Positions 17,735 through 26,538 of a stretch of 64,000 nucleotides of DNA are shown here, one piece after another. Location: NCBI RefSeq assembly GCF_030285665.1, contig NZ_CP127295.1, positions 6,386,001 through 6,450,000 on the forward strand, in the 5' to 3' direction. The notes beneath the pieces were generated by a model that saw only the letters and a list, made by a program, of their open reading frames with translations, was not told where the DNA came from and searched no databases. Made by a program: the position numbers and the translations under genes. The DNA comes from Amycolatopsis mongoliensis (GTDB lineage: Bacteria; Actinomycetota; Actinomycetes; Mycobacteriales; Pseudonocardiaceae). Positions within the stretch are counted from its first letter, which is position 1; every line of letters begins with the position of its first letter.

Positions 17735-18067
17735 TCACCCGGACGCGTCCGATTCCGCTGCCCGCATAATTACCGGCCGGTTGGCAACGGCCCGGATCAC
17801 CTGCCCGGTGATCGGGTCCAACGCAGTCAGCCGCGGTATCTGTTGGCGGGCCTGGAGCGTGCCGTCACGAGTCAGCGACCGCAGCGGTTCACGCGCGTCC
17901 GTGGCGAGCCAGCGTGCGACGGCGTCGGCGAGCGGTACGTCCAGGTCCGATCGGTCGGCCCCTTTGAGGGCGGCACTGCGCGAGTTGGACGCCGAGGGCA
18001 TGGGTTCTTGCCGCCCTGGTGCCCGTCGGGTGCGGCTGCTGGTGCATCCCCACGGCGACGCCGACAA
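17735..18067 (-). pseudogene. Possible gene fragment of unknown family
   Basis: The last about 70 residues of this minus-strand frame look protein-like (DVPLADAVARWLATDAREP, then ALDPITGQVIRAVANRP). The N-terminal part is low-complexity and does not. It lies between the bPH2 gene and the methyltransferase. I cannot name a family; it may be a truncated gene or a chance frame. Confidence 0.25.
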
Positions 18068-18121
18068 CGGCGGTCTCGAACCGAAGGCTGGGCGGCGCAG
18101 CGTGTCGGCACGACGTCATGG

Positions 18122-18820
<699 letters not shown>

Positions 18821-18853
18821 TCAACCAGGTTGATATATGTCAACATGGTTGAC
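18821..18853. promoter_or_regulatory. Tandem palindromic operators overlapping the MarR start
   Basis: TCAACCAGGTTGA (18821-18833) and GTCAACATGGTTGAC (18839-18853) are perfect palindromes whose centres are 19 bp apart. The second contains the ATG start codon at 18845. Binding there would block marR expression directly and cover the methyltransferase promoter. Confidence 0.75.
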
Positions 18854-19285
18854 ATGGAAACCTTCCGGGACGAGCCCCTCGGCTACCTGCTGCATCGGGT
18901 CACCGCGGCATTGCGCGCGGAGGTGGCCGCCACCGTGCTCGAGCCGTCGGAGCTGGCGGCGCCCGAGTACCTCTGCCTGCGGATGCTGGCGCAGTCGCCG
19001 AAGTCCAACGCCCAGTTGGCCCGCGAGGCGCAGGTGTCGCCGCAGGCGATGAACAAGGTGGTTCTCGCGCTGCAGGATCGCGGCCTGGTGGCGCGACCCG
19101 CCACGGTGTCGTCCGGGAGGTCGTTGCCTGCCACGTTGACGCGCGAGGGGGTGACCATGCTTGCGCGCCTCGACCCCGAGGTGGCCGAGGCCGAGAATCG
19201 GGTTCTGGCCGAGCTCGACGAACACGATCGGCGCGAGCTCCGGCGGCTCCTCGTCGCGGCCGGCGGGGTGGTGTCCCGGCGGTGA
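18845..19285 (+). CDS. MarR family transcriptional regulator
   Basis: A 146-residue MarR protein from the ATG at 18845 (alternatives are the GTG at 18818 and the ATG at 18854). DNA-binding helices include NAQLAREAQVSPQAMNKVVL, and the wing is PATVSSGRSLPATLT. The operator pair sits over its own start, so autorepression is likely. A 12-bp hairpin overlaps its stop codon. Confidence 0.87.
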   Translation: MVDMETFRDEPLGYLLHRVTAALRAEVAATVLEPSELAAPEYLCLRMLAQSPKSNAQLAREAQVSPQAMNKVVLALQDRGLVARPATVSSGRSLPATLTREGVTMLARLDPEVAEAENRVLAELDEHDRRELRRLLVAAGGVVSRR

Positions 19286-19303
19286 TTCCGTCGGGACACC
19301 ACC
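19267..19303 (+). terminator. Hairpin overlapping the MarR stop codon
   Basis: Perfect 12-bp arms GGTGGTGTCCCG (19267-19278) and CGGGACACCACC (19292-19303). The TGA stop codon (19283-19285) lies in the loop. Confidence 0.75.
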
Positions 19304-19335
19304 ACAGCGGTCACGCGAGCGCCGCCGACCACATC

Positions 19336-19361
19336 CTCACTGCGGCATGAGCGGATGTTCG
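19336..19361 (+). repeat. Short intergenic repeat unit
   Basis: It contains CTGCGGCATGAGCGGATGTT, the best match to the GGATGTT form of the family. The left end of dispersed repeat copy B carries the reverse complement of a close relative. Confidence 0.65.
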
Positions 19362-19433
19362 CAACCTTGATCACCGGCTGTGGGTGGCCGATTTGTGGAG
19401 AAGGGTGCGCCGGGCATCGTTACTGAGGGCGGC

Positions 19434-19788
19434 GTGGAACGCCGTATCGACCTCAGCAACCTTGATCTGGACCGGGCGGCCGCGATGGTGGCCGCCCGGT
19501 GTGCCGGCTGGCGTGAGCGCGGGCTTGTGGCTGCTGAGCTCACCTGGATGGACAACGACGTCTCGTGGCCGGCACCGCTTCTGCGGGCTCGTGGCCAGGC
19601 GAGTCGGCCGATGTCGTTGGGTGTACGGGGATGCGGGGGAGGCGGAGTTCGTGCTGTACGCCGGTGGCTGGGCGGACGTGGTCGTCATTCATCCGGGCAT
19701 TGACGAGCCGGCCAGTGAGTATGTCGAACTGGACGATGTTGAGGAGTTCGGGTCCGTGCTCGACCGCGTCGTCGGGCTTCTTGCTTGA
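19434..19788 (+). pseudogene. Frameshifted hypothetical gene
   Basis: Two frames together read as one small acidic protein. The first half (from the GTG at 19434) begins VERRIDLSNLDLDRAAAMV and runs to RPMSLGV near 19625. The second half continues in the next frame with YGDAGEAEFVLYAGGWADVV and ends LDRVVGLLA at 19788. Adding one base near TTGGGTG (19615-19625) would restore it. The family is not recognised. It could be a true frameshift or a base-call error. Confidence 0.6.
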
Positions 19789-19855
19789 ACCGGTCGAGCG
19801 TGAGGTCGGTCATCGAATACCTCGAGGCTTGCGGGCAACTTCATACCCGGCATAA

Positions 19856-19867
19856 CTGAACGTTCAG
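19856..19867. promoter_or_regulatory. 12-bp perfect palindrome
   Basis: CTGAACGTTCAG lies between the frameshifted gene and the end of the S9 peptidase gene. Binding site or chance; no partner is evident. Confidence 0.25.
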
Positions 19868-21789
19868 CGGAGTCTAAGAAAGTCTCGCTGGCGCTTGATA
19901 CAAGACTGAGAATCCCCGGAATTGTTCCCGCTCAGGGCCGGAGCCAGCGGTCGAACCAGGCCCGGGTGCGGCGCAGGACGTCGAGTTGGTGGTTGCGTTC
20001 CCGGATCGAGTGGCCTTCCCTGGGGTAGATCACGAACTCGTGCTCGGCGCCGAAGTAGCGCAGTGCCCGGTGGAAGTACACGGCTTGGCTGAGGGGGACG
20101 TTGGTGTCCTCGGCGCCGTGCAGGATGAGCACCGGGGTGCGGACGCGGCTGGCAAAGGAGACCGGGCTGACCGCGTCATGCGGGTGTGGGCCGATCCCCT
20201 CCCACCCGATGCTGCCGCTCAGCGCGCCGTCGAGCTGGCCGTACTCCCCGGTCGCGGCGAGCATCCCCCAGTCGGTGATACCCGCGTCGACCAGCGCGGC
20301 GCGAAACCGGTTTGTCTGCCCGATCGCCCAGGCGGCCATGAATCCGCCGTGACTCCCGCCGGCGATGCCCAGCCGGTCGGGGTCGGCGATGCCCTCGGCG
20401 ACGAGCAGGTCGATGCCGGTCAGGATGTCGGTCCACTCCTCCCGGCCGACCCTGCCCGCGACGCTGGCCGCGAACTTGTGGCCGTGGCCCTGACCGCCGC
20501 GCGGGTTGGGAAGGAACACCGCGTATCCGGCGGTGGCCAGCCACTGTGCCCGAGCGCTGGGGAACGAGAACAACTGGAGGCGATCGGCGTACCGGTCGTC
20601 GGGGCCTCCGTGCACGATCGTGACGAGTGGGAACGGGCCGTCCGAAGCGGATTTCCCGGCCGGCAGTACGAGCAGACCGTCCAGATCGAGTCCGTCGGCG
20701 GCTCGATAGGCCAGCGGTCGCTGGGTACCGAATGCGATGTCGTCCAGTTCGGGGCGGGTGTCGGTGATCTTCCGCAGCGGCCCGGTCGGTGGCCCGACAT
20801 AAACGTTCGTGGGTTGGTAACGGGAACCGGTCAGTACCGCGATCGTCGTACCCGCAGGGGTGGTGGTGAGGGCGTCGAGGTGGCCGGGGTGCTGCGACAG
20901 CGGCGCGGGACCGTCGGGAGCGAGCCGGGCCAGGGTCGTGTTCAGGCCGTTGGCGAACACCACCAAAGGGGCGGCATCGGTCTGGCACAGTTCGGTGGGG
21001 CACATCGGCAGGTCGGCGGTGCGGTTGCGGCGCACGCGGCTGCTCATAGCCAGGTCGAACGCGGCGGTGCCGGCGTGGAGGACCGGTGGGGTGAGGGCGA
21101 TGTAACCCAGGTGCCAACCGTCTTCAGCCGGCCACCAGGCCAGGGATTGTGCGTCGACCTCGACCGGTCCGAGGTCCTCCGCGGTCCCCGTGGTGGGGTC
21201 GAACAGGTGCAGCTGGCCGGTGCGGGGGCCGTAGTCCTTGTCGGCGCTGGCCTGGGTGAGCACGGCGAGCGGGCCACCGTCGGGTCGTTGCCGCAGTTCC
21301 ACAACGTGCCGGCCGTCGAACACCCTGGGGGTGGTGACGTGGCCGGTGCGCAGGTCGAGCAGGCGCAGCCGGGCACGGGGTTCGCGTTCGCCGACGACGA
21401 TGGCGTCGTCGCGGTCCTGGGCGCGGCGCGTGTCCTGTTCGGTGGGCTCGTCCTCGGCGAGCAGAGCGACCAGGTCGGGATCGGCGAGCGGCAGATGGTC
21501 GACGATGCCAGCGCGCCAGCGGGTCAACGCGATCACCACGCCGTCGGCAAGGGTGAGTCGGTGCAGCTGCGCAGTACCACGCTCGGCGCGGTCGGACAGG
21601 AAGTACAACGTGCGCGAGTCCGCGGACCAGCGAGGCCGGGACTCCGTCGCGGTGTCGGCTGTCGCCCTCCGCCACGCACCGTCGCCTTTGATGTCGGCGA
21701 GCCAGAGTGCGGTGTCGAGGTGGTCACCGATTCGGCTGGTGGGGGCGAGTGAGGTTCACCCCGAACGGTGGACAGGGGCTTACGAGGGA

Positions 21790-22704
21790 TCAGGCAGCCG
21801 TGCGAAGTGACTGCTCGAAATTGTCGGGACTGAGCATCCCGATTGCGGAGTGCCGCCGCACACTGTTGTAGAAACGAACCCAATTGTCAACTGCGGCAAC
21901 GAGTTCCATCTTCGTGGCGTAGGCATGCCGGTAGTAGTGCTCATGTTTGAACGTCGACCAGAACGACTCTGCCGGGCTGTTGTCCCAGCAGATACCGGTT
22001 TCGCCCATCGACCGGCGCAGCCCGTGCCGGAAGCACGCTTGCGCCGTCAGATGCGCCGTGAACTCCCCGCCGCGGTCGGAATGCAGTACCGTGCCGCGAC
22101 ATTCACCGCCACGGGCGGCGACCGCGTCGTGGATGGCGTCCGTGACCATCTCAGCGCTGATACGGTCAGATACACTGTGGCCCAACACTTTCCGAGAGTG
22201 CCCGTCCCGGATCGCACACAGGAACATCGCGCCCTCACCACACGTCAAATACGTGATGTCGGTCAGCCAGACCGCGTCCAGCCGGCCCCGGTCGAAAAGC
22301 CGGTCGACCAGATCCGGCGGGAACGACGCGGCCGGATCGACCACCGTCGTCTTCACCTTGAACGTGCGCGGGCTGATGCCCTCCAGCCCGATCGAGGCCA
22401 TGATCTTGGCGACCGTCTTCGCTGTGACCACCTCGCCCTGGTCACGCAGTTCGGCGGTGATCCGCGGCGACCCGTAGGTTCCGCGGGAGTCCTTGTGCGC
22501 CTCGGTGATCTTCACCTCGAGGTCGGCGCGGCGTTGCTGCCGTGGCGTCAGCACCCTTGCCGCGGCGCGTTTGGCGTGCGCGTAGTAGCCGGCTCTCGAC
22601 ACGCTCAGCAGCCGCGCCATCCGCCGGACCGAGAACCGGGTGTGCTGCGGCGAGGTGGAGCCGGCCGTCTCGGCGAACTCGTCGGGGCCGGCGTACTTGG
22701 CCAT
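21790..22704 (-). CDS. IS3-family transposase OrfB (DDE integrase)
   Basis: A 304-residue rve-type integrase. The catalytic triad is visible: Asp in VWLTDITYL, Asp in VLHSDRGGEF and Glu in NSPAESFWSTFKHE, the usual DD(35)E spacing. Its N-terminal HTH_21-like segment is DSRGTYGSPRITAEL. Its ATG overlaps the orfA stop by one base (TGATG), which suits termination-reinitiation; many IS3 elements instead use -1 frameshifting. It appears intact. Confidence 0.92.
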   Translation of the reverse strand: MAKYAGPDEFAETAGSTSPQHTRFSVRRMARLLSVSRAGYYAHAKRAAARVLTPRQQRRADLEVKITEAHKDSRGTYGSPRITAELRDQGEVVTAKTVAKIMASIGLEGISPRTFKVKTTVVDPAASFPPDLVDRLFDRGRLDAVWLTDITYLTCGEGAMFLCAIRDGHSRKVLGHSVSDRISAEMVTDAIHDAVAARGGECRGTVLHSDRGGEFTAHLTAQACFRHGLRRSMGETGICWDNSPAESFWSTFKHEHYYRHAYATKMELVAAVDNWVRFYNSVRRHSAIGMLSPDNFEQSLRTAA

Positions 22705-23027
22705 CAGAGCGAACCGGGCCGGTTCTTCTGCATCGCGGCAAAGTACGCCGAAGCTTTTACCAGGAACGCGTTGTCCTTCTCCAGTTCGGCCACCTGCCCG
22801 CGCAAGCGCAGCAGCTCGGCCCGCTCGGCCGCCTGCAAGGGGTTGTCCCCGTGGACCTCAGCCGCGGTGATCCGGCGTCGTTCGTCTTTGACCCAGACAC
22901 TCAACATGCCCGCGTCGATGCCCAGCTCGCGGGCGACCTCAGCGATCGTGCGGCCGGAATCGATCACACGGTGAGCAGCCTCGACCTTGTACTCAGCCGG
23001 GTACGACCGGCGCTTGCGAGCAGGCAT
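22704..23027 (-). CDS. IS3-family transposase OrfA (HTH)
   Basis: A 107-residue protein with an HTH_Tnp_1 domain (RSYPAEYKVEAAHRVIDSGR, then IAEVARELGIDAGMLSVWV) and a C-terminal leucine-zipper-like coiled coil (LLRLRGQVAELEKDNAFLVK). It binds the IS ends. It is intact and directly upstream of orfB. Confidence 0.92.
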   Translation of the reverse strand: MPARKRRSYPAEYKVEAAHRVIDSGRTIAEVARELGIDAGMLSVWVKDERRRITAAEVHGDNPLQAAERAELLRLRGQVAELEKDNAFLVKASAYFAAMQKNRPGSL

Positions 23028-23326
23028 GAGGACATCCTTTCAGCAGGACATCTGATCCTGCTAACTCGGTGTCCACTACCCGGGGTGAACCTCAGAGGAC
23101 GTAGCAGAGCAGATGTCCGTTCGGAGCGAGAGCCGGGGTCTGCGGGACGCGACCCTCGACCACGAGTTCGGCAGTCAGATCTGTCATGCGATCAGTCTGC
23201 CAACGTCAACGGCGCACCATATGGACGAGCCAGCGCGCTCGGACGAAGCGTGCAATCGCATCGACTGCATCGACCTGAAGCCGCCACCGTGCGTGGTTAC
23301 GAACCCGGCTGACGGTGCGCCCAACA

Positions 23327-23488
23327 TCCGCTCATCGGCTACTTGTTGAATGGCGGTACGACCGATGCCGGGCCAGGCTTGGTCGAGGTGTTCGACGGGT
23401 GGCTCTCTCATCGGCTGCCCACCATGCTGTCGGGTGTGGCTCTCACATGGCGTGCCCCGTCGAGCACCGTGGCGGGGTGTGGCTCAAG
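23327..23488. repeat. Dispersed ~165-bp repeat, copy B
   Basis: A near-identical partner of 2393-2559. The left edge read on the minus strand gives GATGAGCGGATGTT, matching the short intergenic repeat family. It lies between the S9 peptidase start and the SDR gene. Confidence 0.8.
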
Positions 23489-23653
23489 AGGGGTCTGCTC
23501 AGCTCGAAGTAGCGCTGCCCACCTCGCTGGATACCCATCCCCGGTACGGCGAGGAGAACAGCGTGGCACCAGTGATCTGAGGTTCACCAGTCGCGGGACT
23601 CAGTCTCTCGTGTGATGTGATCGAGCTGTTACGTCCGTGCGATGGGCGTGACC

Positions 23654-24394
23654 TCAGGCATTGAATCCGCCGTCCAGCGTGATGGTGGTGCCGGTGACGT
23701 GTCGTCCGCCTGGGCCAGCCAGGAAGGCGACCATTTTTGCGATGTCGTCGACCTGTCCGTAGCGGCGCAGCGGGGTGCGGGCAATGGTCTGCTCGGCGTG
23801 TGGACCGTGGGCGGGGTTGGCGTCGGTGTCGGTGGGTCCGGGCTGCACCACGACGGCGGTGATCCCGCGCGGCCCGAACTCGTGGGCGAGCCCGCGGGTC
23901 AGGCCGGCCAGCGCAGACTTGCTGGCCGCGTAGATACTGCCGCCCGGCCCGGGTACCCGGTCGGCGACGTTGCTGCCGATGGTGATGATCCGACCGCCGC
24001 TTGTCATGTGCCGCACCGCGGCCTGGGTGGCGACGATCGTGGCGCGCACGTTGACGGTGAACGTCCGGTCGATGTCGGCCAGCGTCATCTTCTCCAGCGG
24101 GCCGAGCACCACCACGCCGGCGTTGTTGACCAGGATGTCGAGCCCGCCGAAGGTCGCGGCAGCGGCGTCGACGGCCGCGGTGACAGCCGCCGGGTCGCCG
24201 CTGTCGGCCTGGATCGCGACGGCCCGGCGGCCCAGAGCCTCGATTTGCGCAACGACGTCGGCGGCCCGTGACGTGGTGGAGGCGTAGGTCAGCACGACGT
24301 TCGCGCCCTCCCGTGCCAGCGTCAAGGCGATGGCGGCACCGATACCCCGGCTCGCTCCGGTCACCAGCGCGGTCCTGCCCTCGATCGCGTCCAC
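23654..24394 (-). CDS. SDR family oxidoreductase
   Basis: A 246-residue classical short-chain dehydrogenase of the FabG-like type. It has TGASRGIG at 12-19, NNAG in the central strand, a catalytic Ser in ITIGSN, YAASK near 155, and a C-terminal GTTITLDGG motif. It is NADP(H)-dependent by family. It is divergent from a TetR regulator and is probably induced through it. Confidence 0.9.
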   Translation of the reverse strand: MDAIEGRTALVTGASRGIGAAIALTLAREGANVVLTYASTTSRAADVVAQIEALGRRAVAIQADSGDPAAVTAAVDAAAATFGGLDILVNNAGVVVLGPLEKMTLADIDRTFTVNVRATIVATQAAVRHMTSGGRIITIGSNVADRVPGPGGSIYAASKSALAGLTRGLAHEFGPRGITAVVVQPGPTDTDANPAHGPHAEQTIARTPLRRYGQVDDIAKMVAFLAGPGGRHVTGTTITLDGGFNA

Positions 24395-24411
24395 GGCAGC
24401 TCCAATTCTGT

Positions 24412-24452
24412 AGCGACTGGCATATAATCAGTGTCGCCACCGTATCAGTCGC
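24412..24452. promoter_or_regulatory. Candidate operator between SDR and TetR genes
   Basis: GCGACTG and its reverse complement CAGTCGC flank an AT-rich stretch (GCATATAATCA), with a further CAGTGTCGC half-site between them. A likely TetR site covering the divergent promoters; the exact boundaries are uncertain. Confidence 0.4.
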
Positions 24453-24490
24453 CGAAGAATTCTGTATCGATCGCCAGGGAAAGGTGTTGC

Positions 24491-25087
24491 ATGCCATCCA
24501 GAGGTCGCCCGCGCTCGTTCGACCGGGACGCGGCGTTGCGGCAGGCGATGCTGCTGTTCTGGGAACGCGGTTACGAGTGCACCTCGATGGCCGACCTGAC
24601 CGCCACCATGCGAATCGGCTCGCCCAGCCTGTACGCCGCATTCGGCAGCAAGGAGGCGCTCTTCCGGGAGGCCGTCGCGCTGTACGCGGCGACGGCCGGA
24701 AGCCTGACCGCTCGAGTACTCACCGAGGAACCCACCGCGCGGGCGGCGATCGAGGCGATGCTGCGAGGTAACGCCGCGGACTACCTGCGCCCGGGCCGCC
24801 CGGCTGGCTGCATGGCCGTGCTTGCCGCGCTCAACTGCTCCCACCCGAGCGTGCGCGCGTTCATGGCGGATCGTCGCCGTGACGGACGGGAGCTTGTCCG
24901 CCGACGGCTGTGCCGGGGGATCGAGGACTGCGATCTGCCCGCCGATGTCGACGTCGACGCGATGGCTGGCTTCTACCACGCCACGCTGATGAGCCTGTCG
25001 CTGTTGGCACGCGACGGTGCCACGGCAGCAGACTTGACCGCCGTCGCCGACGGCGCGATGGCGGCCTGGTCCAGCTATCTTGACTAA
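24491..25087 (+). CDS. TetR/AcrR family transcriptional regulator
   Basis: A 198-residue TetR regulator from the ATG giving MPSRGRPRSF, preceded by AGGGAAAGG. The HTH is TSMADLTATMRIGSPSLYAA, followed by FGSKEALFREAV. The C-terminal part resembles TetR_C domains with the conserved GRPAGCMAV segment. It probably represses the divergent SDR. Its TAA stop is formed by the TA target duplication plus the first base of the downstream IS5-type element; without the IS, the next base would give TAG, so the protein is not truncated. Confidence 0.88.
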   Translation: MPSRGRPRSFDRDAALRQAMLLFWERGYECTSMADLTATMRIGSPSLYAAFGSKEALFREAVALYAATAGSLTARVLTEEPTARAAIEAMLRGNAADYLRPGRPAGCMAVLAALNCSHPSVRAFMADRRRDGRELVRRRLCRGIEDCDLPADVDVDAMAGFYHATLMSLSLLARDGATAADLTAVADGAMAAWSSYLD

Positions 25088-25974
25088 GGGCTGTCTCGTA
25101 ACTCGTGGTGTGGTTGGTGGCGCTGGTATTGCGGTCAGTCGGTGAGGAGGATGTTGTGCAGATGCGCGATGCCGGACACCGTGCCGGCGAGTGTGCTGCC
25201 CGCTCGGCGGTAGTCGCGGAGAATCTTGAAGTTCTTCATCTGGGCCAAGGCGTGCTCGGCGCGGGCCCGGATGTTGCGGTGGGTGGCGTTGAGATCTTCC
25301 TTCCGCTCGAGCAGGTCGCTGCCGTTGCGGGGTTTGCGATAGGGCATGACGACGTCGGGGTTGCCTTGGTAGCCGCCGTCGGCCATGACCGGCCGGTCGG
25401 CGAGTTTGTCAGCGATGCCGCAGGCGCGGTAGACGGTGCAGTCGTTGCGGCTGCCCGGTTGCGGGTCACCGGTGGCGATCACCAGTCTGGTCTCGGCATC
25501 GATCGCGACCTGCACGTTGGTCGAGTATCGGTAGTTCTTCGACGGGGTCGCCAGCCGATGATCCCGCGTGGGCACCAGTGTGCCGTCCACGATCGCGACC
25601 GCATCGACCCGGCGTTTGCGGACCGGCGCCAGCGCCAGCAAGGGCCCGATCGTGTCGATCACCCGGTGCGCGGTGGAATGCGACACTCCGAACAGCGGCC
25701 CGATCTGGCGCATCGTCAGGTTCGTCCGGCAGTAGGTCGCGACCAGCAGCACCCGGTCTGCCAGCGGCAACGCCCACTGCCGGCCCAGGCGTCCGTCAGA
25801 TCTCGTCTCCGCCGCGCTTCGCGACCAGCCGTACCAGCTTGCGGAACTGGCCCGGTTCCAGCCCGGTGAACGGGGCAATCCACTCCGGCCGCGACGCGGT
25901 GATCACCTGCACCACAACGACATGATCAACTATCGGCCCGGTCGGCCGCTCACCGGGTTACGAGACATCCCTTA
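25085..25974 (-). mobile_element. IS5-family insertion sequence, TA target duplication
   Basis: The element spans about 25087-25972 (886 bp) with terminal repeats AGGGCTGTCTCGTAAC and AGGGATGTCTCGTAAC (one mismatch) and TA direct repeats outside. It encodes one transposase, whose N-terminal part is in a different frame. Confidence 0.85.
25135..25922 (-). pseudogene. IS5-family transposase, frame-disrupted near the N-terminus
   Basis: The main frame (to 25135) gives a DDE_Tnp_4-type transposase: DGRLGRQWALPLADRVLLVA, an HTH at MRQIGPLFGVSHSTAHRVI, catalytic Asp in AIVDGTLVP, Asp in MADGGYQGN, and Glu in ARAEHALAQMK. The expected N-terminus (VITASRPEWIAPFTGLEPGQ to AKRGGDEI) is in another frame and stops at TGA near 25797. 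One-base slippage would join them. This may be programmed frameshifting, known in the IS427 group, or inactivation. Confidence 0.75.
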
Positions 25975-26089
25975 GGCGGGTGCGTCGGCGGGCGAGAGGA
26001 TGAAGGACGTAGCCCTGGCTGATGGTGTGAAGCTCATGGGAATGACCTGTGTGGAACTCCGTTGTGGACCGGAATGGAGGGTGCTTCCG

Positions 26090-26506
26090 CTACGTGCGGG
26101 GCGCGTGGGCGATGGAGTCCACCGCGATGGTGAGCAGCAACCGGGTCTCGGGTTTGCCGCTGAAGTTGGGGTGGGGTGTGCCGAGGTACTTGTGGGAGAG
26201 CTCCTCGACGTTCTCGGCCGCGCCGTCGGTGGTGGAGTCGATGACGTGCCCGCGGAGCGCGTAGTAGCGGGAAACGTCGTCGGGGTCGGTCACGCTGATG
26301 GCCACACGGGGGTCGCGGGCGATGTTCTTGGCCTTGCGGTAGCCCACCACGGTGTTGATCAGGATGTGGTGGCCGTCGGTATCGACCCAGGTCTGGGTCA
26401 TCTGGGGTGATCCGTCGGGCATCACGGTGGAGATGAAGCACGGGCTGGGCCGGCGGAGCAGGCCGATCAGGTCGTCGGGCAGCAGGACGGCTGGGGTGCC
26501 GGACAC
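26090..26506 (-). CDS. PPOX-class F420-dependent-type flavin/deazaflavin-binding protein
   Basis: A 138-residue split-barrel protein of the pyridoxamine 5'-phosphate oxidase fold. Features typical of actinobacterial F420-dependent PPOX members include PCFISTVMPDGSPQMTQTWV at the start of the barrel, YRKAKNIARDPRVAISV in the middle, and YALRGHVID. It starts at the GTG at 26506 after a GGAG site. It is the last gene of a TetR - epoxide hydrolase - PPOX operon, 33 bp after the hydrolase. Likely an F420H2-dependent reductase. Confidence 0.83.
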   Translation of the reverse strand: MSGTPAVLLPDDLIGLLRRPSPCFISTVMPDGSPQMTQTWVDTDGHHILINTVVGYRKAKNIARDPRVAISVTDPDDVSRYYALRGHVIDSTTDGAAENVEELSHKYLGTPHPNFSGKPETRLLLTIAVDSIAHAPRT

Positions 26507-26538
26507 GGGAGGTCTCCTGGGGATGAGGGTGATGGGGT

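Larger units (their letters stand above)
21747..23097 (-). mobile_element. IS3-family insertion sequence with 3-bp target duplication
   Basis: The element spans 21750-23094 (1345 bp) and is flanked by GAG direct repeats at 21747-21749 and 23095-23097. The terminal inverted repeats begin TGAGGTTCACCCCG at both ends, followed by GTGGACA a few bases in. It encodes OrfA and OrfB transposase subunits and lies inside the S9 peptidase gene, in the same orientation. Confidence 0.93.
19932..23187 (-). pseudogene. S9 (prolyl oligopeptidase-type) peptidase gene split by IS3-family element
   Basis: The gene starts at the ATG at 23187 (31 codons, ending HLLCYVL at 23095). It is cut by an IS3-family element and resumes in frame at 21746 with APTSRIGDHLD, running to 19932. 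Removing the element and one copy of the GAG target duplication restores a 635-residue frame with no other damage. The product would have an N-terminal beta-propeller and a C-terminal hydrolase domain, with Ser in GGSHGGF, Asp in GAEDTNVPL and His in REGHSI. The large 3' part still has a 558-codon frame from an internal ATG at 21608, but it lacks the start of the propeller. The insertion looks recent. Confidence 0.92.

Noticed and set aside
19986..21752. 588-codon plus-strand frame
   Set aside because: It is exactly antisense to the S9 peptidase 3' part, which has catalytic motifs; the plus product is low-complexity.
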